From: a virus
DNA length: 42,564 nt
Direction: 5' to 3' (one strand)
Virus record (IMG/VR): IMGVR_UViG_3300023179_000202
Span: 1-42,564 of that record
The notes beneath the pieces were generated by a model that saw only the letters and a list, made by a program, of their open reading frames with translations, was not told the DNA's origin and searched no databases. Below, piece by piece: positions 8,376 through 15,165 of this stretch (its first letter is position 1; the number at the start of each line of letters is the position of its first letter). Made by a program: the position numbers and the translations under genes.

Positions 8376-9473
8376 ATGCCCACCCAAACCACCGTCTTCA
8401 ACCTTAACAAACCGACCGTCGCCGGCGACCCCGACACCTGGGGCGGCTCTGCGGGCCTCAACGGATCGCTCGACAAGCTCGAGGCAGCGCTCAAAGCGAC
8501 GGCGACGACGGGCTCGGCGAATGCGTACGTGCTGTCGAGCGGCCTGTCCCTCACGGCGTACGCCACGGGCCTGACGCTGCGGATCATCCCGAACTTCACG
8601 AACAGCGGCGCGGCGACAATCAACGTGGACGGGCTCGGCGCCAAGAGCATCACGAAGCTTGGCGCGACGGCGGTGGCGTCGGGGGATATTACGAGCGGGC
8701 GGATTTACACGCTCAGCTACGACGGAACGCAGTTTCAGATCGTCGAGATCAATGCGCTGGATCCGACGCTCAGCACGATTGCGGCGCTGACGCCGACGAC
8801 GGACCAGTCGATCTACTTTACCGGGTCGGACACGGCGGCGACCTACAGCCTGACGTCGGCGGGCCGGTCGATGGCGAGCGCGGCAAGCGCGACTGCGCAG
8901 ACGGCGCTGCTCAATGAGTTCACGGGCGACAGCGGATCGGGCGGCCTCAAGGGTCTCGTCAAGGCGCCGATCGCGGGGGACAGCGGCAAGTACCTTAAAG
9001 GCGACGGAACCTGGTCAACGCTCAACCCCGCAATATCGTGGGGTGCGCCGGTTGCGACGTGGACGTGGTCAACGAACGTCACGGAAATCGCCTTCACTGG
9101 CTTGAGCGCGTATTCTGAGCTTCTGATTATAGCCTATGACGTCACCACGGCGTCGAGTGTCGCGATCCAGTTGCAATGGTCGATTGACAACGGAAGCACC
9201 TACATTTCGACATCGACATATGGCCGGTCAGGCGGGGCCACCACATCTGCATCTGTACGCTTCACGGCAGCCACGGCCAGCGCGTATGTCGTCCACATCC
9301 TGAACTTCAACACCGCGTCATATCCATCGACCGCCATCTCGCTCATGGATGCGGGGACGAGCCCGATGCTAAGCGTTGACACGACCCTGCGCGCCAAAAA
9401 CGCCTTCAAGATCCTCAACAGCGGCACCGCCAACTTTACGGCGGGCACGATCCGCGTTTACGGGAAGGCCTAA
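8376..9473 (+). CDS. Tail fibre / receptor-binding protein
   Basis: A 365-residue Ser/Thr/Ala/Gly-rich protein. Residues 1-40 (FNLNKPTVAGDPDTWGGSAG) are the N-terminal pattern of alphaproteobacterial phage fibre proteins; the middle has repeated short beta turns, and LVKAPIAGDSGKYLKGDGTW (about 195-215) is the collar seen before many fibre C-terminal domains. The last 150 residues form a beta-sandwich-like domain likely to contact the host surface. Start follows AGAGGCCTAACC, a sequence repeated before the next gene. It is followed by a fibre-assembly-like gene. Fairly sure of the class; receptor unknown. Confidence 0.75.
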   Translation: MPTQTTVFNLNKPTVAGDPDTWGGSAGLNGSLDKLEAALKATATTGSANAYVLSSGLSLTAYATGLTLRIIPNFTNSGAATINVDGLGAKSITKLGATAVASGDITSGRIYTLSYDGTQFQIVEINALDPTLSTIAALTPTTDQSIYFTGSDTAATYSLTSAGRSMASAASATAQTALLNEFTGDSGSGGLKGLVKAPIAGDSGKYLKGDGTWSTLNPAISWGAPVATWTWSTNVTEIAFTGLSAYSELLIIAYDVTTASSVAIQLQWSIDNGSTYISTSTYGRSGGATTSASVRFTAATASAYVVHILNFNTASYPSTAISLMDAGTSPMLSVDTTLRAKNAFKILNSGTANFTAGTIRVYGKA

Positions 9474-9475
9474 CC

Positions 9476-9802
9476 ATGCCGATGTATCGTGAAATCGTGA
9501 CGCCCGAAGGCTCGCAGATTGTGCAGCTTACGGCGGAAGAGGAAGCGGCGATCATCAACGCACCGCAGCCGGTCCCGGAGGAAGTCCGCCAAGCCCAAGC
9601 GCGCCGCGCGCTCCTCGCTGCGGGATTGCTGACGACCGTTGAGGCGGCCGTCGCTGCGTCCTTGCAGGACATCCAGATTGCGTGGGAGTACGAGCCGAAC
9701 ATCAGGCGCGACAGCCCGATGATCGCGGCGCTTGCGCCAGCGCTCGGCCTGACCGACGCGCAGATTGACGACCTGTTCCGCGCCGCGGCGGCGATCACCT
9801 AA
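9476..9802 (+). CDS. Tail fibre assembly-like protein (108 aa)
   Basis: The C-terminal pattern ARRALLAAGLLTTVEAAVA ... IRRDSPMIAALAPALGLTD is typical of small proteins encoded directly downstream of fibres in many phages, thought to help fibre folding or attachment. Starts two bases after the fibre stop, with the same AGGCCTAACCATGCC context as the fibre gene. No membrane or signal segment. Function by family pattern and neighbourhood. Confidence 0.65.
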   Translation: MPMYREIVTPEGSQIVQLTAEEEAAIINAPQPVPEEVRQAQARRALLAAGLLTTVEAAVAASLQDIQIAWEYEPNIRRDSPMIAALAPALGLTDAQIDDLFRAAAAIT

Positions 9803-9812
9803 GGGCTGACCC

Positions 9813-10520
9813 ATGACAACCGAGGAAGAAGTGGCGGCCATCCTTGAGGGGTGGGCGGTGACGACGTGCGTACAGAACGGGCATTTTTGGACGATCGCGG
9901 GGTTTGATCCGTGCGGCCGCAATCATTCGGGCTCAAGGGCGGACCCGATCGAACTCGCCCATGACCTCGCACGCCTTGTCGATCCGCCGCCGCCGATTGA
10001 GATCGATCCCACGCCAGAACCAGTCCAGCCCACGGTTCTGGCGGAGGCGAGCGCGGGCGTCGAGGCGGCCCCACCGGCCTCGGCGCCCGTTGCGCCTCAT
10101 GTCAACGAAACGCCGGAACCTCAACACGAGGATCCGGCTCATGTTAACGAACCCGCCGAACTTCAACATGATCCGGCCCCCGTTTATCCCGGCATGATGG
10201 TGGTCCCCGACCAGGAAGGCCCGCTGCGCGGCTGGCTCACCAAGCGCATCACCGAGATCGAAGAGGACCGGCTTGCGGCGGCCGATGATCCGAATGCGCG
10301 CGCGCGGCAGATTTGGGGCTTCACGACGTATACGAACCTCACGCGCGGCGGCAACGACATCCCTGCGGACGTGCAGGCGGCCTATGACGAATTTCTGCGC
10401 GTGCAGCCGATCATCGACAGGATCGAGGCCTACGCCAAAAACCTGCGCAGGGCGGCGATCAGCGTTGATCTGCAAATGCTCAAGGCGATGGCGGACAAGA
10501 TCGAGGAGGGCTGGCCGTGA
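9813..10520 (+). CDS. Late protein of unknown function with Pro/Glu-rich linker (235 aa)
   Basis: Residues 1-60 form a small domain with two Cys and an aromatic core; 60-130 is a low-complexity Pro/Ala/Glu linker carrying two imperfect 14-residue repeats (HVNETPEPQHEDPA and HVNEPAELQHDPAP); residues 130-235 are helical. No catalytic motif, signal peptide or membrane span. It lies between fibre assembly and spanin genes, so a structural or lysis-associated role is possible but not shown. The stop overlaps the next start by GTGA. Confidence 0.6.
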   Translation: MTTEEEVAAILEGWAVTTCVQNGHFWTIAGFDPCGRNHSGSRADPIELAHDLARLVDPPPPIEIDPTPEPVQPTVLAEASAGVEAAPPASAPVAPHVNETPEPQHEDPAHVNEPAELQHDPAPVYPGMMVVPDQEGPLRGWLTKRITEIEEDRLAAADDPNARARQIWGFTTYTNLTRGGNDIPADVQAAYDEFLRVQPIIDRIEAYAKNLRRAAISVDLQMLKAMADKIEEGWP

Positions 10521-11506
10521 GCAACTGGCAAAACTTCGGGACCGAAGAAGACGCCCCCGGCTGGGGCACGCGTCTGGCGCGCCGTCTGCGCGTCTGGTCG
10601 GGGCTGGCCTACCATTGGGCGGGTCAGGCCGTGCACAACATCCAACGCACGCAGATCAAGCTGGTGGTGCGCCTCGCGCCGCTCGACGTGGCGGACGCCA
10701 AGCAGCTCGGCGCGCGGCTGTTTGAGCATGAGCCGAAGGACATCGCCGAGAAACAATTGCGCGACGCGGCGTGCACGTACCTTGCCAAAGAGGCCAACAC
10801 TAAGCTCGAGCCCGATGAGTGGCTGACGCTTGCGCAAGTCTTGCGCACGCTACGCCAGGACTACGGACAGGACGTGCTGAGCCAGCTCGTGCACGCCTCG
10901 CTCAACCGCCGCAAAGCCGCGCCCGCTCCCCCGCTTCGTCCGGCAGCTCCCGCAAGCATGCCGGCCCCGGCCTATCAGGTGCAGGGCTTGCTCGGCATTC
11001 CTGGGACGCTCGACACCTTCGCGTACATCAGCATGGGGCTGGCGGTCGTCGTGCTGTTTCTCGGCGGTTGGGTGTGGGTCGCCGAAACGCGCATCGACCG
11101 GTTGAAGCTCGAGAACCGGGAGTTCAAGAAATACACCAAGATCGTCGAAGAGGACGCCAAGAAGGCGACGGCGCGCGCGATCGATGCGGAGGGCCGCGTC
11201 GGCATGGCGAACGCGTCGGTTGCCGAGACGGCGAAGCGGGCGGCGACAGTCAACCAGGCAGAGGTGAAACGGCAAGAGGCGGCCCGCGGGATGCGGCGTC
11301 GCGAGGAGGCGAAACGTGCGGCTGAGCGTTCCAACAATCCTGATGGCGTTATCCACGACCCTAACGACTGGCTGCGCGACCTTGCCGCTCAGCCGCTCCT
11401 ATCAGCCGACCCCGTTGCCGCCCCCGACGCCGCCCGCAGCGCCGGCGGTGGTGATCCCGGCAGCGTGTCTGGAAACGCCGGAGACGCGCCCGGCCCCCGC
11501 CGGTGA
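10517..11506 (+). CDS. Inner-membrane spanin (Rz-like) with long N-terminal extension
   Basis: A 329-residue protein starting at GTG 10517. It has one transmembrane segment (about 169-189, YISMGLAVVVLFLGGWVWV) followed by a charged coiled coil (190-275) and a DPNDWLRD motif like the end of many i-spanins. The o-spanin gene begins inside its 3' end in another frame, the classic Rz/Rz1 arrangement. Spanins fuse inner and outer membranes in the last step of lysis. Odd: about 165 cytoplasmic residues precede the membrane span, whereas typical Rz proteins start with it. The last 45 residues are low-complexity, as expected where the overlapping frame constrains the sequence. Confidence 0.7.
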   Translation: MSNWQNFGTEEDAPGWGTRLARRLRVWSGLAYHWAGQAVHNIQRTQIKLVVRLAPLDVADAKQLGARLFEHEPKDIAEKQLRDAACTYLAKEANTKLEPDEWLTLAQVLRTLRQDYGQDVLSQLVHASLNRRKAAPAPPLRPAAPASMPAPAYQVQGLLGIPGTLDTFAYISMGLAVVVLFLGGWVWVAETRIDRLKLENREFKKYTKIVEEDAKKATARAIDAEGRVGMANASVAETAKRAATVNQAEVKRQEAARGMRRREEAKRAAERSNNPDGVIHDPNDWLRDLAAQPLLSADPVAAPDAARSAGGGDPGSVSGNAGDAPGPRR

Positions 11507-11663
11507 GCCCGCGCCCGCTCCGAACGCGGGCGATCTCGCCGTCGCCAACTGGGCGGCGCGCGTCGCGAAGGACTATGCGCGGGATCTGATCGTGTGGGGC
11601 GAGGGGCTCGTCCTCAAGCAAACGACCTGCAAGACGGCGCTTGAGGCGCAGACGAAGGGCTGA
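11316..11663 (+). CDS. Outer-membrane spanin lipoprotein (Rz1-like)
   Basis: A GTG start at 11316 preceded by AGGAGG eight bases upstream. The N-terminus is a lipoprotein signal peptide with lipobox LTTGC and lipidated Cys20, followed by a Pro-rich stretch (residues 30-45) characteristic of Rz1 proteins. The first 190 bases lie inside the i-spanin gene in a different frame. It would sit in the inner leaflet of the outer membrane and bind the i-spanin coil across the periplasm. The overlap, lipobox and proline content together make this one of the safer calls. Confidence 0.85.
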   Translation: MRLSVPTILMALSTTLTTGCATLPLSRSYQPTPLPPPTPPAAPAVVIPAACLETPETRPAPAGEPAPAPNAGDLAVANWAARVAKDYARDLIVWGEGLVLKQTTCKTALEAQTKG

Positions 11664-11665
11664 TC

Positions 11666-11998
11666 ATGGAACGCAACGGGCTGGAAAATCTGGATGAGCG
11701 CTACGTTACGTATCGCGAGCACGCAGAACTGCGTGAAGAGGTGATGCGTCAGCGCGCGAAACTTGAACATCTCCCCGACGATGTGCGCGAGCTGCGCAAG
11801 TCGATCGACGCGCTCAAGGATCTGCTCAAGCAGTCGCCGCAGCAATTCCCCGTCGATCAGGTCATGCTCACCATCCACAGGGTCATGGACGGTATGAAGG
11901 GCGGGACGGGTCCGTCGTGGTTTGAGCGGATCGTGGGGCTGGTCGGCGCGGCGGCGGTCGGCGGCTTTGTCGTCAAGCTGGCGGGCCTCGGTCACTGA
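11666..11998 (+). CDS. XhlA/holin-like small membrane protein (110 aa)
   Basis: A hydrophilic helical N-terminus (residues 15-60, with LRKSIDALKDLL heptads) ends in a single C-terminal hydrophobic segment (WFERIVGLVGAAAVGGFVV, about 86-105). This coil-then-membrane layout resembles XhlA-type haemolysin/holin accessory proteins. It starts two bases after the o-spanin stop, so a lysis role is plausible. It could instead be a general late membrane protein; no hole-forming activity can be read from sequence. Confidence 0.55.
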   Translation: MERNGLENLDERYVTYREHAELREEVMRQRAKLEHLPDDVRELRKSIDALKDLLKQSPQQFPVDQVMLTIHRVMDGMKGGTGPSWFERIVGLVGAAAVGGFVVKLAGLGH

Positions 11999-13503
11999 TG
12001 CGGCTCGCCTTCCCGCGCCCGGTCGCGAAAGAGCCGGATCCGCCGGGGGTGACGATCCCTGAAAGCCTCGTCAAGTCCGCCAAGCTGGCGTCGTGGCTGG
12101 CGTTCTTCTCGTTGGTCTATTTCCTCTGGCTCTACACGCTCGACATCGCCAAGGATCGAGCCGCGGCCCTCACGCTCAACAATGTTGGGCCGTTCGTCGG
12201 GCTCGGCCTCCAGTTTTGGTGGCCCTACATCATCGGCTTTGGGATGGTCGCCGTGGGCATCCCCTACGTCGCCAAGATCGCCATCCCGGTTTTCATGTCG
12301 CTGCGCTGGAAGGGCCAGTTCTATCCTAAGCTCTGGTCGTTGTTCATCGCCGTCGCCGTGTCGCTCGTCGTCGTCGCGGGCACGTTCACGGTGCAAGGCG
12401 AAGCGGTCATGGAGAAGGGCCGCGACAGCGCCGTGAAGGTCGAGAAGATCGGGCAAGATCGAGCGGCGCTTGAGGCGCAATTGTCTGTCACCAAGGGCGA
12501 GTTGGCCGACATGATGCGGTCTTCAAGCGGCTACCTTGCCACCGCCGCCAGCGTGGGCGCTGCGCAATGGCAGGCTGAGTACATCGACAAGCTCGGACGC
12601 AATGATCCGAACGCGGATCGGATTAAACGCGCGCTTGGCGCGGCCAAGGCGGCGGACGCCAAGCGCGAGGAGATCAAGTCTCTGACGCTTGCGCTTGCTG
12701 CGGCGCCGACCATCGCCAGCGTGCAGCAGCGCGTGACGTCAAGCGGAACGGGCTGGATTGCCTCGACGATCGACTGGCTTGAGGGCGCACGCGCCATGTT
12801 GCTCGCGCTCGTCATGGATATCGTTTGTTTGGTGATGCCGTGGATCGCTCTGCGGCTCGAACAGGCGCGCAAGCTGCAGATGGACGCGGCTGCGCCCCAG
12901 GTCGCGACCGTCGATGAAAGCCATATGATCCCGCACTTCACCGAGCAGGTGACGCCACAGCCCATGGATCCGCCCATGGAGGCGTACGACGAGAACGGCG
13001 AGCGGCTGGTGTTCCGGAAGGGCCATTACGCGCGCAAGGCGGCGCGGAAGAAGGCGAAGGAGAGTGACCGGCCCGTTCCGTTGAGCGATACTGATCCGCG
13101 CGTTGTGCGTGATTTGGAGGCTGGCGATGCGCAGCAAACTGACCGAGGAGCAGAAGCGTCTGCTTCAACAGCAGGACTTGGAGAACCTGATTTACGACAT
13201 CAGGCCGCTGTCGGAGATGGATCTTCGCCCGAGGTTTTCGTTCCTTCAGGACGAGTGGGACCTGACGGAGAATCCGGACGGGTCGTTCTTGGTGACGCCC
13301 AAGAACAAGAAACGGCCCCGGCGCAAACCACCCACGCCGAACGCATCCTGACCATCGAAGAAGCCGAAGCCCTCGTGCAGGCGGGGACGCACGCGTGGGA
13401 CATTGACAAGGCGGGGAACCGCTTCGTGCGCGAGCTTGAGGCGCAGGCGAAGGCATCGCCGAATGGTGAGGGTGTGATGTTGGAGGACGTCCGTGGCGCT
13501 TAG
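11998..13503 (+). CDS. Multi-spanning membrane protein of unknown function (501 aa)
   Basis: The first 130 residues hold three hydrophobic spans (about 30-48, 65-90, 110-130), then a charged extracytoplasmic helical region, a fourth span (about 258-285) and a hydrophilic C-terminus. No transporter or enzyme motif recognised. Between 13127 and 13351 a second frame is open and carries the stronger GC-rich third-position signal, so this part of the long frame is dual-coding. The final 50 residues (ILTIEEAEALVQAGTHAWDI and on) look protein-like again. Starts one base before the previous stop. Possibly lysis or superinfection related by position only. Confidence 0.6.
   Translation: MRLAFPRPVAKEPDPPGVTIPESLVKSAKLASWLAFFSLVYFLWLYTLDIAKDRAAALTLNNVGPFVGLGLQFWWPYIIGFGMVAVGIPYVAKIAIPVFMSLRWKGQFYPKLWSLFIAVAVSLVVVAGTFTVQGEAVMEKGRDSAVKVEKIGQDRAALEAQLSVTKGELADMMRSSSGYLATAASVGAAQWQAEYIDKLGRNDPNADRIKRALGAAKAADAKREEIKSLTLALAAAPTIASVQQRVTSSGTGWIASTIDWLEGARAMLLALVMDIVCLVMPWIALRLEQARKLQMDAAAPQVATVDESHMIPHFTEQVTPQPMDPPMEAYDENGERLVFRKGHYARKAARKKAKESDRPVPLSDTDPRVVRDLEAGDAQQTDRGAEASASTAGLGEPDLRHQAAVGDGSSPEVFVPSGRVGPDGESGRVVLGDAQEQETAPAQTTHAERILTIEEAEALVQAGTHAWDIDKAGNRFVRELEAQAKASPNGEGVMLEDVRGA
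13127..13351 (+). CDS. Nested 74-aa gene inside the 501-aa membrane protein gene
   Basis: ATG at 13127 is preceded by GGAGG with seven-base spacing. The product (beginning MRSKLTEEQKRLLQQQDLEN, later RPRFSFLQDEWDLTENPDG and a basic tail KNKKRPRRKP) is hydrophilic and protein-like. By my codon reading about 80% of its third positions are G or C, against about 43% for the overlapping long frame here, so this frame looks like the main coding frame of the segment. Function unknown; the small acidic-basic architecture suggests a soluble accessory protein. Confidence 0.6.
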   Translation: MRSKLTEEQKRLLQQQDLENLIYDIRPLSEMDLRPRFSFLQDEWDLTENPDGSFLVTPKNKKRPRRKPPTPNAS

Positions 13504-13597
13504 CCCTCAACAGATCGCCGCCATCAAGCGCGCGATCAAAGCGCAGCAGGAGGACGCGCAGCGGATGAAGTCGTTCGCCGCGCCGCGCAGGCGCTGA
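13493..13597 (+). CDS. 34-aa basic peptide gene at end of late operon
   Basis: GTG start with GGAGG seven bases upstream, overlapping the previous gene's last codons. The 34 residues are helical and Lys/Arg/Gln-rich (IKRAIKAQQEDAQR, ending PRRR). Last gene before a leftward-facing terminator. The ribosome site is good, but nothing indicates a function. Confidence 0.5.
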   Translation: MALSPQQIAAIKRAIKAQQEDAQRMKSFAAPRRR

Positions 13598-13600
13598 AAC

Positions 13601-13633
13601 GCAAAAAGCCCCGCCGTGTGACGGGCGGGGCTT
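13601..13633 (-). terminator. Intrinsic terminator for the leftward membrane protein gene
   Basis: AGCCCCGCC at 13607-13615 pairs with GGCGGGGCT at 13624-13632 around an eight-base loop. Read leftward, the stem is followed by TTTTTGCG, a proper U tract; read rightward it is followed by tggag, so it mainly stops the gene whose stop is at 13638, though the stem may also slow the late operon. Confidence 0.8.
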
Positions 13634-13637
13634 GGAG

Positions 13638-14390
13638 TTATTGCGACACACGCTTGCGGAGATCGAAGACGTTGCCCGGTTTCGCGGCGGCGGCTTTCGC
13701 TTTCGCATTGCGCTCGCGCGTGGCCCTCGCCTTGGCGGCAGAAGCCTTGCGCGCTTCCTGCTTCTCCAGCGCGGCGCGCTGGGCCTCGGTGAGCGGCCGG
13801 GGCGCGCGGAACGCGCTGGCCGACCACATTACGAGGAGGTGCAAGAAGATCGCCTGCGCCCAGTCGGGGAAGTCGGGTTGCGACTTGCCCGGAGGCGTGA
13901 GGCGTTCCGCAGCGTCGCGCCGTTCCCGGCTGTCGGCTTGCGGATCGTTCGCCAGCGTCTTGTCGGCCTCGTAAGCGTCGGAGCCCTGGTAGGTCTCCCA
14001 CGCCTTGCTCTCACGATCAAGCGCGAACGCTGAGGCGAGATAGCCGACCGGCACGGTGAGCAGCGCGAACGCTACCATCCGAGCCTGCCACGCCCGACCG
14101 CTGACCTCTTTGCGAGGATCTTCGCGGAGGGCGCCGGCGATTGCGGAGCCGGCAAAGGCCAGCAGGCCGCAAATCACCGACATGGCGCTGTGGATCAGAG
14201 CAGCGCGGGGATAGTCGCCCCACGGCGTGGCCCACAAATCAGCGTGCGGGGCGTTCTCGAACGCGGCCCACGCGCTGTAGGTTTCGAGCACCGCGAGGAG
14301 CACGAGCCCGAGGCTCATGATGCCGGCGATCTTCAGCGGGTGGCCGGCGCGCTTGATTTGGCGGCCGGCTTGCTTGATGGATTTATGCAT
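13638..14390 (-). CDS. Leftward membrane protein, likely lysogenic accessory (250 aa)
   Basis: The only leftward gene between late operon and attP, with its own terminator and an upstream region shared with a divergent regulator. Hydrophobic spans at about 22-42, 62-85 and 103-122, then an acidic extracytoplasmic segment, a fourth span around 180-195, and a Lys/Ala/Arg-rich C-terminal coil. The layout (three spans, outside loop, fourth span, charged tail) recalls the 501-aa protein at 11998, without clear sequence identity. Independent promoter and terminator are typical of morons expressed in lysogens, such as superinfection-exclusion proteins; that role is inference. Confidence 0.65.
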   Translation of the reverse strand: MHKSIKQAGRQIKRAGHPLKIAGIMSLGLVLLAVLETYSAWAAFENAPHADLWATPWGDYPRAALIHSAMSVICGLLAFAGSAIAGALREDPRKEVSGRAWQARMVAFALLTVPVGYLASAFALDRESKAWETYQGSDAYEADKTLANDPQADSRERRDAAERLTPPGKSQPDFPDWAQAIFLHLLVMWSASAFRAPRPLTEAQRAALEKQEARKASAAKARATRERNAKAKAAAAKPGNVFDLRKRVSQ

Positions 14391-14492
14391 GGCTGTGTCT
14401 TTCCAGTCATGGGCTCCTCGCTCGCCTTGCTGTCCAGGCGGAGGCGGGTGAGGGGCCGGTTTTCAAAGAGCAGACGGCGCGTGTTGCATCGT

Positions 14493-14504
14493 CTGGATAT
14501 CCAG
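14493..14504. promoter_or_regulatory. Palindromic operator CTGGATATCCAG, copy 1
   Basis: A perfect 12-bp palindrome followed by AT, in the 168-bp region between the leftward membrane protein and the rightward ribbon-helix-helix-like gene. An identical copy lies 38 bp (centre to centre) to the right. The regulator encoded 16 bases after the second copy is the natural ligand (inference). Confidence 0.7.
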
Positions 14505-14530
14505 ATAGCGCACCACAAGGGGCTGGTCAA

Positions 14531-14542
14531 CTGGATATCCAG
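14531..14542. promoter_or_regulatory. Palindromic operator CTGGATATCCAG, copy 2
   Basis: Second perfect copy, also followed by AT, ending 16 bases before the ATG at 14559. Its position over the likely promoter fits autorepression. The rest of the intergenic region holds no gene that I can support. Confidence 0.7.
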
Positions 14543-14558
14543 ATGCTACAGACGATTT

Positions 14559-14756
14559 ATGCCAAGACCTAGAACCCAAGCCCAGAAGGAGGCCGAGAAG
14601 CGCGCGGAGGCTGAAAGCCACGGCAAGACGCTCGTGCGGCACACGGCGGAAAGCGCTGCCGATCTTGCAAAGCTGCGGGAGCGGTTTCCGAAAACGAGCG
14701 ATCCCGCGTTGATTAGGCTGGCGATGCGCGAACTGGCAAAGAAAGGCAACCGATGA
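14559..14756 (+). CDS. Small ribbon-helix-helix-like DNA-binding protein (65 aa)
   Basis: A basic N-terminal helix (residues 1-20) is followed by GKTLVRHTAESAADLAKLRE and DPALIRLAMRELAKK, a strand-helix-helix pattern like Arc/MetJ-type repressors and many antitoxins. Two palindromes just upstream are typical of autoregulated proteins of this class. It overlaps the next gene by ATGA, forming a two-gene operon. Size fits the family (45-80 aa). It could be an antitoxin paired with the following gene, or the regulator of the divergent membrane protein. Confidence 0.55.
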   Translation: MPRPRTQAQKEAEKRAEAESHGKTLVRHTAESAADLAKLRERFPKTSDPALIRLAMRELAKKGNR

Positions 14757-15106
14757 GCTGCGAAATCGAACTCAAGTTCACGCTGCTAGACTTCCTGCGC
14801 CGGCTGGGCATGTCCGAGGACGACATCGTCGTCGGTTTGTTCGATGCGCTTCAAAAGCTGACGGATGAGGGCGTTCTAATTGTGCAACGAGATGAGGGCG
14901 TTTGGGTGATTCCCGGCTCTCAAATTCAGCCAGCTGATGAAGACGGGCATTGGATTATCGAGGTCCCGTCTGCACAGGCCGAAAACCCTGTGGAGTGGCT
15001 AGCCAACGAAGACGATGGTTACGAGATCAGCCTTGGCTTTGGTGATTGCACTACTATCAAGCATGTGCCCGAGGCTGAGCGTAAACTGGGCGCCACCACA
15101 CCGTAA
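14753..15106 (+). CDS. Acidic protein of unknown function beside attP (117 aa)
   Basis: Overlaps the regulator stop by ATGA. The product is acidic with a helical N-terminus (LLDFLRRLGMSEDDIVVGLF) and later beta-like segments. Its third codon positions are less GC-rich than in neighbouring late genes, which suggests recent acquisition. No toxin family motif, signal or membrane segment is recognised. Its place between a small regulator and attP is where phages often carry cargo. Function unknown. Confidence 0.6.
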   Translation: MSCEIELKFTLLDFLRRLGMSEDDIVVGLFDALQKLTDEGVLIVQRDEGVWVIPGSQIQPADEDGHWIIEVPSAQAENPVEWLANEDDGYEISLGFGDCTTIKHVPEAERKLGATTP

Positions 15107-15165
15107 ACACCCCAAGCCCCGCAACGAAAACAAGGCGCCACTGGAGCACCTTCGTTTTGCGGCTT

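Noticed and set aside
14753-15106. Calling the 117-aa protein a toxin
   Set aside because: Gene order resembles an antitoxin-toxin pair, but no toxin fold or active-site motif is visible.
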